Origin: Robiginitalea aurantiaca
Lineage (GTDB): Bacteria; Bacteroidota; Bacteroidia; Flavobacteriales; Flavobacteriaceae
NCBI RefSeq assembly: GCF_030380815.1
Contig: NZ_JAUDUY010000004.1
Span: 186,001-250,000, forward strand
Direction of reading: 5' to 3'
Length of the DNA stretch: 64,000 nucleotides
Shown piece after piece: positions 1 to 8,384 of this stretch (position 1 is its first letter; every line of letters starts with the position of its first letter). Under the pieces are notes generated by a model. It was not told where the DNA came from and did no database searches. It was given only the letters and a program-made list of their open reading frames with translations. A program made the position numbers and the translations under genes.

Positions 1-1
1 G

Positions 2-49
2 TACCACAATCCTGAAATTCATATTAAAACTGAAGAAGATGCCCTTTGA
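2..49 (+). CDS. Possible C-terminal tail of an upstream gene (partial)
   Basis: The second reading frame is open from the window edge and ends with TGA at 47-49, giving a 15-residue tail ending in EDAL. It would overlap the start of cysM by 11 bases. In many bacteria the gene before cysM is a serine acetyltransferase, but 15 residues cannot show that. The frame may also be open by chance. Confidence 0.3.
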   Translation, partial: YHNPEIHIKTEEDAL

Positions 50-923
50 TATGTTTGACCTGATCGGCAAGACCCCCCTTGTAGCTTCCAGAAAGTTATT
101 TCTAAAGCCCGGGGTCACCCTGTTGTTTAAATTGGAAGGACAGAACCCCGGAGGAAGCGTTAAGGACCGGGCTGCGCTTAATATGATCCGGTCGGCCCTT
201 GAAAGAGGTAGCATTCACAAGGATTCTAAACTTATTGAGGCTACAAGCGGGAACACCGGAATAGCACTGGCAATGATCGCCAGCCTTTTCAACATGGAAA
301 TTGAGCTCGTTATGCCCGAAAATGCGACCCGGGAACGGGTTCAGACAATGCGCGCATATGGCGCCAGGGTAACCCTTACTCCCGCTGAGGAAGGGATTGA
401 AGGTGCGCGGGATTTTGCCGAAAAGCGCGTGGAGCAAATGGGGTACGTGATGCTGGATCAATTTTCAAACCCCGATAACTGGAAGGCCCATTACCAAACA
501 ACCGGACCCGAAATCTGGAGGGACACCATGGGAAGCGTCACACATTTTGTGTCTTCCATGGGGACTACCGGAACCATTATGGGTACTTCTTCCTATTTGA
601 AAGAACAAAACCCCAATATTTCTATCATCGGCGTCCAACCGGATGGAGATTCAAAAATTCCAGGAATTCGAAAATGGCCCGAAGCCTACCTGCCACGGAT
701 ATTCGAACCCTCAAAAGTAGACCGGATCATTGAGGTTAGTGAAACCCAGGCACGCGATACTGCCAAAGCGCTGGCGGTACATGAAGGGATTTTTGCGGGT
801 ATGAGCAGTGGAGGGGCCACAGCGGCGGCTATACAGCTCGGGCAGGAACTCGAGCAGGGCACCATTGTTTCCATAATCTGCGACCGGGGGGATCGGTATC
901 TTTCCTCTGATTTATTTGAATAA
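39..923 (+). CDS. cysM: Cysteine synthase B (O-acetylserine sulfhydrylase)
   Basis: PLP enzyme of 294 residues that joins sulfide (or thiosulfate in CysM types) to O-acetylserine to make cysteine in the cytoplasm. The PLP lysine is K42 in the PGGSVKDR motif. The substrate loop TSGNTG is at 69-74, and the glycine-rich phosphate-binding loop GTTGT is near 176-179. The length is about 290, as expected for the shorter CysM/CysK forms without a C-terminal regulatory domain. The start ATG at 39 gives the standard N-terminus (DLIGKTPLV). The gene ends directly at a strong hairpin shared with the converging dps gene. CysK and CysM are hard to tell apart by eye; the short FDLIGKTPLV start and the GMSSGG motif fit CysM as annotated in Flavobacteria. 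Confidence 0.9.
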   Translation: MPFDMFDLIGKTPLVASRKLFLKPGVTLLFKLEGQNPGGSVKDRAALNMIRSALERGSIHKDSKLIEATSGNTGIALAMIASLFNMEIELVMPENATRERVQTMRAYGARVTLTPAEEGIEGARDFAEKRVEQMGYVMLDQFSNPDNWKAHYQTTGPEIWRDTMGSVTHFVSSMGTTGTIMGTSSYLKEQNPNISIIGVQPDGDSKIPGIRKWPEAYLPRIFEPSKVDRIIEVSETQARDTAKALAVHEGIFAGMSSGGATAAAIQLGQELEQGTIVSIICDRGDRYLSSDLFE

Positions 924-948
924 AAAAACGCCCGAAGGCGTTTTTTTT
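923..948. terminator. Bidirectional terminator between cysM and dps
   Basis: The sequence AAAAAACGCC-CGAA-GGCGTTTTTT forms a 10-base-pair stem with A and T runs on either side, so it can end transcription of cysM on the plus strand and of dps on the minus strand. It begins within the cysM stop region and lies about 20 bases beyond the dps stop. Confidence 0.9.
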
Positions 949-967
949 ATTTATATAATTATGTCGA

Positions 968-1468
968 CTAGGCCAGTGTCGGCTCCTTTAGGAATTCAGC
1001 GTCGGCGCGGTTCCAGGCGGCCAGCATCCAACTCGTTTTTTCTAACTCCCGAATATAGGCTCCGATCAGGTCTATAGTTCCTTCATCTCCTGCCTTTTCG
1101 GCCTTTTCAGAGGTTTCGTACATCCTTTGAATGAGGATCTGATGCGCTTCGAGCAAATCCCTGACCATTTCTGAATCTGATAAATTGGATTTTGATTCGC
1201 CAATAGAGGCTGCTTTGAGGTAGTCACTCAAATTGCTTAACGGCCGGTAGCCCAGAGTGAGTACCCGCTCAGCAATTTCATCTATTTTAGTTCGGGCGTC
1301 AGTATAGAGTTCTTCAAACTTCTCATGGAGCTGAAAGAAATTGCGCCCGTGTATGTTCCAGTGAAAATTTCGCAGTTTTTGATAATAGAGATGGTAGTCC
1401 GCCAACAACTCGTTCAAAGAGGCGCCAACAATTAATAACTCTTCATCTTTATTTTTCAAATAATTCAT
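968..1468 (-). CDS. dps: Dps-family DNA-protecting ferritin
   Basis: A 166-residue ferritin-like four-helix protein of the Dps/miniferritin type. These form 12-subunit shells that oxidise and store iron with peroxide and protect DNA in stress. The inter-subunit ferroxidase ligands are all visible with the exact family spacing: H36, H48, D63 and E67. The N-terminus has no long lysine-rich DNA-binding tail, only MNYLKNKDEE, so direct DNA binding is uncertain. The gene stands alone, with a 133-base AT-rich region upstream that contains an 8-base-pair inverted repeat at 1489-1510 in the putative 5' untranslated region. No clear OxyR-type box was recognised. Confidence 0.92.
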   Translation of the reverse strand: MNYLKNKDEELLIVGASLNELLADYHLYYQKLRNFHWNIHGRNFFQLHEKFEELYTDARTKIDEIAERVLTLGYRPLSNLSDYLKAASIGESKSNLSDSEMVRDLLEAHQILIQRMYETSEKAEKAGDEGTIDLIGAYIRELEKTSWMLAAWNRADAEFLKEPTLA

Positions 1469-1601
1469 AATATATCTATAGGATTTATAAGAAGGGTAAC
1501 TCCCCTCCTTTGGTTAAACTTACACTATATAATATATTATTTATTTAACTAATATCCAGTTATTTAACAATTTTAACGCTTATTAAGAAATCGATAAGTA
1601 T

Positions 1602-2705
1602 TTACAGCCAATCCTTGCGTTTAAAATAGACCAGAAGGACTATAAAGACCCCGAGCATCACTCCCAGGATAGCAAAATATCCGTAGTTCCATTCCAGCTC
1701 AGGCATGTTCTTAAAATTCATTCCGTAGATGCCCGCAATAAATGTGAGGGGAATAAAAATACTCGCCATTATGGTCAAAACCTTCATGACCTGGTTCATT
1801 TTGTTACTCACCTGGCCCATATAGAGTTCCATTAAACCAAAGGCCATTTCACGCTGTATATGGAGTGTTTCATTAATTTCAATGGTATGGTCCAGGATGT
1901 CCCTGAGAAAAACCTTCGTATCCTTCGTAATCAATGGGGATTCCGTTTCGATAAGTCGTGCGATAAGTTCGCGGACGGGGGCCATAGACTTCCGGATTTT
2001 CAGGATATCCTTTCGAAGTTGCTGGATTTCGTAAACGGTTTCCTCCCTCGGATTTGTATAAACGACCAGTTCCAGAGCGTCCAGTTTTTCTTCCATGGTT
2101 TCCAGCACCATAAAATAATGATCAATCACGGCATCAATCAGGGCGAAGAAAAGATAATCACTCCCCCTGCTCCTAATCCTGCCCGTATGTTGTTCAAGCC
2201 GGTTGCGAACCCCGTCGAAAATATCATCTTCAATTTCCTGATAGACAAAAACCCGACCCGGCTTTAAAACCAGCGCGAGGTGTTCTTTTACGATACGACC
2301 CTCCTTATTGGGATAAAGCATTTTAAGAACCACAAAAATGTACTCCGTATACTCATCAATCTTTGGACGACTCTCGGTATTAACGATATCTTCCATCACC
2401 AGAGGATTCAGGCCGCTCACTTTGGCGAGATTCAGCATGGAGGCTTCATCATTGAGACCTTTTATGGTAAACCACTGGGTTTTGGTTGTCTGTGCACCTA
2501 TATCCAAATCCTCTGAAACCTTTACCTCTTGTTTCACTAAGTCGGAGTCGTCGTAGGCGATTAAATTCAGTGAGGATTTCTTCGCTTTTCGTTGTCCTAT
2601 ATAGGTTACAGTTCCCGGAGCCTTACCGAGCTTAATACTCCGCTGGCCTTTTGGTCGCTGAAGCGTTTTTATCATCTGGAGGGTTGACTTTGCTTGTTTT
2701 CTCAT
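1602..2705 (-). CDS. corA: CorA-type magnesium/cobalt transporter
   Basis: A 367-residue inner-membrane divalent cation channel of the CorA family. The large N-terminal cytoplasmic funnel domain is followed by two C-terminal membrane helices. The family signature GMN is at 328-330, at the end of the first membrane helix, and the second helix ends in the basic tail FKRKDWL typical of CorA. The N-terminus carries an extra lysine-rich stretch of about 25 residues (QAKSTLQMIKTLQRPKGQ), common in Bacteroidota CorA proteins. It follows truA by 20 bases on the same strand and is probably cotranscribed with it. The transported ion (Mg, Co, Ni or Zn) cannot be told from sequence. Confidence 0.93.
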   Translation of the reverse strand: MRKQAKSTLQMIKTLQRPKGQRSIKLGKAPGTVTYIGQRKAKKSSLNLIAYDDSDLVKQEVKVSEDLDIGAQTTKTQWFTIKGLNDEASMLNLAKVSGLNPLVMEDIVNTESRPKIDEYTEYIFVVLKMLYPNKEGRIVKEHLALVLKPGRVFVYQEIEDDIFDGVRNRLEQHTGRIRSRGSDYLFFALIDAVIDHYFMVLETMEEKLDALELVVYTNPREETVYEIQQLRKDILKIRKSMAPVRELIARLIETESPLITKDTKVFLRDILDHTIEINETLHIQREMAFGLMELYMGQVSNKMNQVMKVLTIMASIFIPLTFIAGIYGMNFKNMPELEWNYGYFAILGVMLGVFIVLLVYFKRKDWL

Positions 2706-2725
2706 CGGTACATTCTAAAAATCGT

Positions 2726-3523
2726 TTACATTGAAAGGTCCATTTGGACATCCGTTAAATGCAGGCCGGATGCGGGAGCAATGCGCTTTACAGGCGGGGA
2801 AATCCCATTTAGCAGCGCATCCCGGAGCGCTTCTTCATCAACTTCCCCCCGACCCAGAGCGACAAGGGCCGCCATCATTAAACGCACCTGGTACCGTCCA
2901 AATCCGGGACCTGTAATTTCCAGATAATACGTATTTTTCGGGAAAAAGCTGGCTGTCAAAGCAGTATTATGGCGTACTTCACAGGATATTATTTCCCGAA
3001 TCAGGAGCGTGGCAGGACTCGGCTGGGCGATAAATCCTTTAAAATTATGGGTTCCTATGAAAAGGGCAGCCCCATCGATCATTCGTTCGAGGTCCAGCGG
3101 TCCCGGGAAGTAGCCCAGAAATGGTGCGCAATAGGGATGAGGTTTGGATCCAAAACAGAAATAGTATCGGTACGTTTTGGAGTTACTGTCCCGTATTGCG
3201 TTGAAGTCTTTCGCAACCGGGATTGCCGATTCCAGCAGAATATCCGCGGGTAAATTCCGATTCATTTCTTCAACAAACTCAGGAAGTCCGGCAAGGGGCT
3301 TCCCTTTAAGAAGCAGTTGTGCCGCAAAGTGGTTTGCGGACACCCGGGCATCTGTGCGCCCTGCCCCCAAGAGTTTTACAGATCTGCCAGGAAGTACAAA
3401 ACCCAATGTCTTTTGTACCATCCCTTCGATAGATTTCACCCCGGGTTGCTGCTGCCAGCCCTGGAACCTAAATCCCAGAAAGCTCAGGCGAAGTAAATAA
3501 TAGTGTTTCCCTAATTCGGTCAT
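2726..3523 (-). CDS. TruA-family tRNA pseudouridine synthase, divergent
   Basis: A 265-residue protein of the TruA family, which converts uridines 38-40 of the tRNA anticodon arm to pseudouridine. The catalytic aspartate is D58 in GAGRTDARVSA, where canonical TruA has AGRTDAGVHA. The second conserved region reads GFGRYQVRLMMAAL, where canonical TruA has a GFLYHMVRN-type sequence. Both key blocks are therefore present but altered. This suggests a second, divergent TruA paralogue, a type seen in Flavobacteriia, rather than the main housekeeping enzyme. It probably forms an operon with corA. Substrate specificity is unknown. Confidence 0.8.
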   Translation of the reverse strand: MTELGKHYYLLRLSFLGFRFQGWQQQPGVKSIEGMVQKTLGFVLPGRSVKLLGAGRTDARVSANHFAAQLLLKGKPLAGLPEFVEEMNRNLPADILLESAIPVAKDFNAIRDSNSKTYRYYFCFGSKPHPYCAPFLGYFPGPLDLERMIDGAALFIGTHNFKGFIAQPSPATLLIREIISCEVRHNTALTASFFPKNTYYLEITGPGFGRYQVRLMMAALVALGRGEVDEEALRDALLNGISPPVKRIAPASGLHLTDVQMDLSM

Positions 3524-3750
3524 TGGAGGTATTCCATGAGAGGAAAGATATCAATTTGTCTTCACAAAAAGGGACAGATTTCAATTCAGGAGGTATCCGA
3601 ACCGGCTTTTCGAATTTGACTACTGCCCAGGCCCTGCATTTCACAACACTTTGGGCGTGCTTGACAACAAGACCAGCCGTTCATCGAATTCCCTGAAATA
3701 TCCCCGACAAAAGGTCGTTTTTTAATTTCAAACAAACCCCCGAAACCCTC

Positions 3751-4251
3751 GTGAGTTTACACAAAGAAATTCAAACACAGAATCGATCCTACCTCTGGAA
3801 GTTCTGCTTGTATACTTCTCTGCTACTCCTTTCTGCCTTAATCGTGTTCAGCTTTTACGGCCTGTATAGCAATCGCTTTTATTTTCTGAAAGTCGACAAT
3901 TACATCTTCCCTTTGTTCAGCGTACTTCACTTTGTGTTCCTGTACGTCCTGAATTTTAAGATTCGGGAGGGCGAATATCCGGATCCCATTATGCGAAACA
4001 TCGAGTACGGAATGTATGCCGTACTCTTGATCTATATTTTTAAGTGTTTTGATACCTATTATATCCTGATGAGCTATGAGGAGTACCAATCCTATATGAT
4101 TCCTGAAACGTTTATCCCCATAGGTTTGCTGATCCTCTCACTCCACCTCCTGCTGGTAGGATTTACGTTCCTGAGTTTTTATCAGCGAAAAGTGTTGATC
4201 GGTTCCTATGAATTCGAACAGATCGATAAAAATATGAATTCCTGGCAATAG
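3751..4251 (+). CDS. Small four-helix membrane protein, unknown function
   Basis: A 166-residue protein not recognised as a named family. Four hydrophobic segments are visible, near residues 17-38, 48-70, 90-112 and 120-145, followed by a short polar tail (EFEQIDKNMNSWQ). It starts with GTG: the frame is closed by a stop at 3694-3696 and has no upstream ATG, and the next in-frame ATG would remove two membrane segments. It is a single-gene unit, diverging from truA and ending at a strong bidirectional terminator. The 227 bases upstream hold no recognisable gene. Confidence 0.6.
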   Translation: MSLHKEIQTQNRSYLWKFCLYTSLLLLSALIVFSFYGLYSNRFYFLKVDNYIFPLFSVLHFVFLYVLNFKIREGEYPDPIMRNIEYGMYAVLLIYIFKCFDTYYILMSYEEYQSYMIPETFIPIGLLILSLHLLLVGFTFLSFYQRKVLIGSYEFEQIDKNMNSWQ

Positions 4252-4274
4252 CCGGTATTCTTGTGTTGTGGCAA

Positions 4275-4304
4275 AAAAAAGCCCCGGTTTTCCGGGGCTT
4301 TTTT
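4275..4304. terminator. Bidirectional terminator
   Basis: A near-perfect hairpin (AAAAAAGCCCCGG, loop TTTT, CCGGGGCTTTTTT) lies between the small membrane protein gene on the plus strand and the AAA+ ATPase gene on the minus strand. The GC-rich stem flanked by A and T runs serves both directions. Confidence 0.93.
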
Positions 4305-4316
4305 GATTTTGATAAC

Positions 4317-5789
4317 TCAGAGCCTGCTGATATAGCTCCCGTATAAGTCGCGAAACCTGAAGCCTTCTGAAATCCTTTTTTTACTGAGTTTTTCAAAGCC
4401 TTCAAGACCCCAGAGTACCATTTCATGGGCAAAAGGAAGGTCGCGCTCCTCGAGCTCCGGGAGGTGCTTTCCTACCAGCGCCCGAAGCGGACCGATTTCC
4501 GTGAGCACGCTTCGGTACTCCGAATCCGTGAGGTCATCCATCAGATCAATGCCCTCGGATTCAAAAAACCAGGCAATCAGGGCGTCATACGGGGTTTCTT
4601 CATCTTTGCGTTCCAATTTCCTGATCTCTGGAAAATGGGTTGAGAATACCGTCTTAACCGCTTCCTCTACAAGGATCTGGGCAACATTATCCGCTCCTTC
4701 CTGCTCTCCTTCATAGACGAGCTCTATCTTTCCCGTGATGGCCGGAAGCACACCCATAAAGTCGCTGAGGCGTATGGTCGTGGTGGTATCTCCTGTTTTG
4801 AGCATTCGTCGTTCAGCGGTACTGAGCAAATTTTCATAGGCCGTAATACTCATTCGGGCACTAACCCCACTTTTCCGGTCCACATACTCACTTTTCCGGG
4901 CCTCAAACGAAATTTGCTCCAATAAATCCCTGGCCAGTTCCGGAACGTGAATCCCTTTTTCCTGAGCAGGTACAAGGGCTGCCTCCTGGGCAGTAATCCG
5001 CCGGGCCGTCTGAAGATCCTGCGGGTAGTGGGTCAGAATCTGAGACCCAATCCGATCTTTCAATGGCGTAACAATACTCCCCCTATTGGTGTAATCCTCC
5101 GGGTTGGCCGTAAAAACAAACTGCACGTCCAGGGGCAGCCGCACTTTGAATCCGCGAATCTGAACATCTCCTTCCTCCAGTATATTAAAAAGGGCCACCT
5201 GAATCCTCGATTGCAGATCAGGAAGCTCATTGATCACAAAGATGCAGCGATTTGCACGCGGTATCATCCCAAAATGAATCACGCGGTCATCTGCATAAGA
5301 CAGTTTTAAATTTGCAGCTTTAATAGGATCCACATCCCCTATAAGATCTGCCACCGTAACATCGGGGGTTGCGAGTTTTTCATAGAACCGGTCCGACCGG
5401 TGTACCCAGTTGATTTCTGTATCATCGCCCTTTTCGCGGATCATCTCGCGCGCATATCGCGATATGGGCTGAAAAGGGTCATCGTGAATCTCACTTCCGG
5501 CCACCTCAGGGATCCATTCATCCAAAAGTTCCACCATCAGGCGGGCGAGACGTGTTTTTGCCTGTCCCCTCAGCCCCAGAAGGTTTATGTGGTGCCTGGA
5601 GAGGATCGCCTGCTCCAATTGCGGGATCACAGAATTCTCATATCCCCATACCCCCTCGAACGAAGGCTTATCCTCCTTCATCCTCAAGATGAGATTTTCC
5701 CGGAGTTCATCTCTTATAGGCCGGGTTTTATAACCCGATTTCTTTAGGTCTCCGAAAGTTCTAATTGCGGGTGCTTTTTCCTTGCTCAT
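4317..5789 (-). CDS. MoxR/magnesium-chelatase-like AAA+ ATPase
   Basis: A 490-residue AAA+ ATPase related to the ChlI/BchI and MoxR group. These hexameric ATPases work with von Willebrand (VWA) partners to remodel or load metal sites and other proteins. The Walker A loop GLRGQAKT is at 72-79 and a Walker B-like FVINELPD lies near residue 185. The C-terminal half is helical, as in MoxR lid domains. The gene lies 14 bases after a VWA-domain gene on the same strand, the usual ATPase/VWA pair. No chlorophyll or cobalamin gene is nearby, so metal chelation is not implied. The target is unknown. Confidence 0.85.
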   Translation of the reverse strand: MSKEKAPAIRTFGDLKKSGYKTRPIRDELRENLILRMKEDKPSFEGVWGYENSVIPQLEQAILSRHHINLLGLRGQAKTRLARLMVELLDEWIPEVAGSEIHDDPFQPISRYAREMIREKGDDTEINWVHRSDRFYEKLATPDVTVADLIGDVDPIKAANLKLSYADDRVIHFGMIPRANRCIFVINELPDLQSRIQVALFNILEEGDVQIRGFKVRLPLDVQFVFTANPEDYTNRGSIVTPLKDRIGSQILTHYPQDLQTARRITAQEAALVPAQEKGIHVPELARDLLEQISFEARKSEYVDRKSGVSARMSITAYENLLSTAERRMLKTGDTTTTIRLSDFMGVLPAITGKIELVYEGEQEGADNVAQILVEEAVKTVFSTHFPEIRKLERKDEETPYDALIAWFFESEGIDLMDDLTDSEYRSVLTEIGPLRALVGKHLPELEERDLPFAHEMVLWGLEGFEKLSKKRISEGFRFRDLYGSYISRL

Positions 5790-5803
5790 GTATCCTTGAC
5801 TAA

Positions 5804-6946
5804 TTAACCTCTTAAACGTTTTTTTCGGTTCTGTTCGTAATCTTCAAAAATCATTTCCCCAAGGCCTTTTAAACCTGTAAAAAAGGCTTTACCCTTATTT
5901 GCCTCTGTAAAATGCCTGACAAATTGCATCAGATACGGGTCCTGGGCAATCATAAAGGTGGTGATCGGGATGTGTAATTTGCGAGCCTGGCTCGCCATAT
6001 TGTAACACTTTTCCACAATGTAGTCGTCCAGGCCGACACTGTTTTTGTAATACGTTCCATCAGGCATACGCAGACACGAGGGTTTGCCGTCGGTGATCAT
6101 AAAGATCTGTTTGTTTGTATTGCGCTTCCGCCTGAGTAAATCCATCGCCAGTTGTAATCCTGCAACGGTGTTGGTATGGTAAGGCCCCACCTTCAGGTAA
6201 GGCAATTCAGCTACACTTATCGGCCAGGCGTCATTCCCGAAAACCAGAATATCCAGGGTGTCCTTTGGGTATCGGGTAGTGATCAGTTCAGTAAGTGCCA
6301 TAGCCACTTTCTTGGCCGGAGTAATCCTGTCTTCCCCATAGAGGATCATACTATGGCTGATATCGATCATCAGCACCGTACTCATCTGTGCCTTGTGATG
6401 GGTATCCTCCACCACCAAATCATTTTCTTCCAGCCTGAATTCATCCATGCCGTGGTTCACCTGGGCATTTCGCAAACTTTCAGTCATCGAAATCTGTTCC
6501 AAACGGTCTCCAAAACGATAGGCTCGAAAATCCCCTGTGTGTTCGTCTCCCTGCCCGGTTTTACCCGTTCGGTGATTCCCGCTTCCTCTTCTCTTGAGCT
6601 TACCGAAAATCTGGTCCAGGGCGCGCCTGCGCAGCATGCGCTCAAGTTTTGCCGTCATCGAAAAAGAAGGGTCACCGGACTGGCCCTCACCGGAGCCCTC
6701 AGGGTCCAATTCAATTTCCTCCCGGAGGTAACCTTTGGCCTTAAGATCTTCTATAAAATCATCGATCGTATAGTCGTCATCGGTGAGTTCGTATTCCTTG
6801 TCGAGCTCCCGCAACCAATCAAGAGCCTCTTCCACCTCACCTGAAGTATGGGTGATGAGTTCCTGGAAAATATCGAATAGCTTATCAAAAGGAGATTGTT
6901 CAGCAGCCTTATAGGAAGTGAACCTGAAGCCTAGTCTTCTGTTCAT
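5804..6946 (-). CDS. VWA-domain partner of the MoxR-like ATPase
   Basis: A 380-residue cytoplasmic protein with no signal or membrane segment. An acidic, low-complexity N-terminal half (residues 40-140, with repeated Asp/Glu and a Gly-rich linker) is followed by a von Willebrand A domain from about 190. The metal-binding MIDAS motif DxSxS is at 195-199 (DISHS), and a later ITDGKPS segment supplies the conserved Thr-Asp pair. This arrangement is typical of proteins paired with MoxR or ChlI-type ATPases, such as ViaA with RavA. The gene precedes the ATPase gene by 14 bases and follows hisIE by 52 bases on the same strand, so read-through from the his operon is possible. Confidence 0.85.
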   Translation of the reverse strand: MNRRLGFRFTSYKAAEQSPFDKLFDIFQELITHTSGEVEEALDWLRELDKEYELTDDDYTIDDFIEDLKAKGYLREEIELDPEGSGEGQSGDPSFSMTAKLERMLRRRALDQIFGKLKRRGSGNHRTGKTGQGDEHTGDFRAYRFGDRLEQISMTESLRNAQVNHGMDEFRLEENDLVVEDTHHKAQMSTVLMIDISHSMILYGEDRITPAKKVAMALTELITTRYPKDTLDILVFGNDAWPISVAELPYLKVGPYHTNTVAGLQLAMDLLRRKRNTNKQIFMITDGKPSCLRMPDGTYYKNSVGLDDYIVEKCYNMASQARKLHIPITTFMIAQDPYLMQFVRHFTEANKGKAFFTGLKGLGEMIFEDYEQNRKKRLRG

Positions 6947-6998
6947 AGCGTACTAAAAATACGACTTTTGGAGCAGGTAGTCCAAATATTAAGAAATC

Positions 6999-7613
6999 TT
7001 AACGTGTCGGCTGGTGCCGCGTTTCGAGAACAGAAACAACGTCTTTGAGCGTAAATCCCTTGGCCTGAACCAAAACCATCAGGTGAAACAACAAATCCGC
7101 ACTTTCATTCAGAAAAAGTTCGTCCTGGCTGTCCATAGCCTCAATAATCGTTTCCACAGCCTCCTCCCCCACTTTCTGAGCGATTTTATTGATCCCTTTA
7201 TCAAAGAGGGATGCGACGTAGCTGGATTTTGAGGCACCTGAACCCGCCTCCTCCTTCCGGGATGCGATCACAGCTTCAAGTTGGTCCAGAAAGCCAACCC
7301 CTTCGTTGACTTCTCCCCAGCAGGTGTCGGTCCCCTTGTGGCAAACCGGACCCAAAGGCCGTACCCGAACCAGGAGTGTATCGTTATCGCAATCCACCCG
7401 AATCCCTTCCAGGTGCAAATGGTTGCCGCTTTCCTCTCCTTTGGTCCAAAGCCTTTTTTTAGACCTGCTGTAAAAAGTGACCAAACCAGTAGCCTTGGTT
7501 TTCTCCAGGGCTTCCCTGTTCATATATCCCAGCATGAGAACTTTGGCTGTTTGTGCGTCCTGAATTACGGCAGGAACCAGCCCGTCCCCTTTGGTAAAAT
7601 CGATCTCTTCCAT
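6999..7613 (-). CDS. hisIE: Bifunctional phosphoribosyl-AMP cyclohydrolase / phosphoribosyl-ATP pyrophosphatase
   Basis: A 204-residue fusion carrying out steps 2 and 3 of histidine synthesis. Residues 1 to about 110 are the HisI cyclohydrolase, with the zinc and magnesium-binding region (DCDNDTLL and the GPVCHKGTDTCW cysteines). Residues 115-204 are the HisE pyrophosphatase with its glutamate-rich helix (GEEAVETIIEA). It is the last gene of the his operon, 12 bases after hisF. The fusion is the usual state in Bacteroidota. Confidence 0.96.
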   Translation of the reverse strand: MEEIDFTKGDGLVPAVIQDAQTAKVLMLGYMNREALEKTKATGLVTFYSRSKKRLWTKGEESGNHLHLEGIRVDCDNDTLLVRVRPLGPVCHKGTDTCWGEVNEGVGFLDQLEAVIASRKEEAGSGASKSSYVASLFDKGINKIAQKVGEEAVETIIEAMDSQDELFLNESADLLFHLMVLVQAKGFTLKDVVSVLETRHQPTR

Positions 7614-7625
7614 TCTATTGTAGTT

Positions 7626-8381
7626 TTACAAGCGGACAGGGATGTTCCTGCCCTTTAAAAATTCTTTCAATCGGGGAATCGGAATTTCGCCAAAGTGAAA
7701 AACACTCGCAGCCAGGGCTGCATCTGCCCTGCCTTTGGTAAAGGCCTCTTCAAAATGCACCAAATCCCCCGCACCCCCGGAGGCGATAATAGGGATATTA
7801 ACCGTTTCAGACAGCTCCTTAAGTGCTTCGTTCGCGAAGCCATTCTTGGTCCCGTCATGCTCCATACTGGTAAAGAGCAATTCCCCTGCACCCCGTTCGG
7901 CCGCTTCCCGCGCCCATTCGAAAAGGGCGACATCTGTGGGGATTTTGCCTCCCATCAGGTGTATTTTCCAAACCTCGTCAATCCTCCGTGCATCAAGGGC
8001 CACCACGATACACTGTGACCCAAATTTGGATGCAAGACGATCGATTAGTTCAGGGTCCCGGACGGCTGCCGAATTTACGGAAACCTTATCCGCCCCATTG
8101 TGCAACAGCACATCCACGTCTTCCACGGAGCTTATGCCCCCTCCGACTGTAAACGGAATATCGATGCGTTCAGCCACCCTCCACACGAGGTCCGCCAGTG
8201 TTTTGCGATTCTCTTCTGTGGCAGAAATATCCAGGAAAACCAATTCATCTGCCCCTTGTCTGGCGTAGGTTTCCGCGAGTTCCACGGGATCACCGGCATC
8301 CCTGAGGTCCACAAAGTTAACCCCTTTAACCGTGCGGCCATCTTTGATATCCAGACAAGGTATGATGCGTTTAGTCAACAT
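7626..8381 (-). CDS. hisF: Imidazole glycerol phosphate synthase, cyclase subunit
   Basis: A 251-residue (beta/alpha)8 barrel that uses ammonia from HisH to convert PRFAR into imidazole-glycerol phosphate and AICAR. The catalytic aspartate D11 is in [10 protein letters not shown], and the second is in VVALDARR near residue 130. The phosphate-binding sites FTVGGGI and IASGGAG are intact. It lies 3 bases after the DinB-like gene and 12 before hisIE, consistent with an operon. Confidence 0.97.
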   Translation of the reverse strand: MLTKRIIPCLDIKDGRTVKGVNFVDLRDAGDPVELAETYARQGADELVFLDISATEENRKTLADLVWRVAERIDIPFTVGGGISSVEDVDVLLHNGADKVSVNSAAVRDPELIDRLASKFGSQCIVVALDARRIDEVWKIHLMGGKIPTDVALFEWAREAAERGAGELLFTSMEHDGTKNGFANEALKELSETVNIPIIASGGAGDLVHFEEAFTKGRADAALAASVFHFGEIPIPRLKEFLKGRNIPVRL

Positions 8382-8384
8382 GGC

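Noticed and set aside
6176-6844. A 222-codon open frame on the plus strand, antisense to the VWA gene.
   Set aside because: It lies wholly inside a strongly supported gene, has no promoter or recognisable domain, and such antisense frames are common in this codon use.
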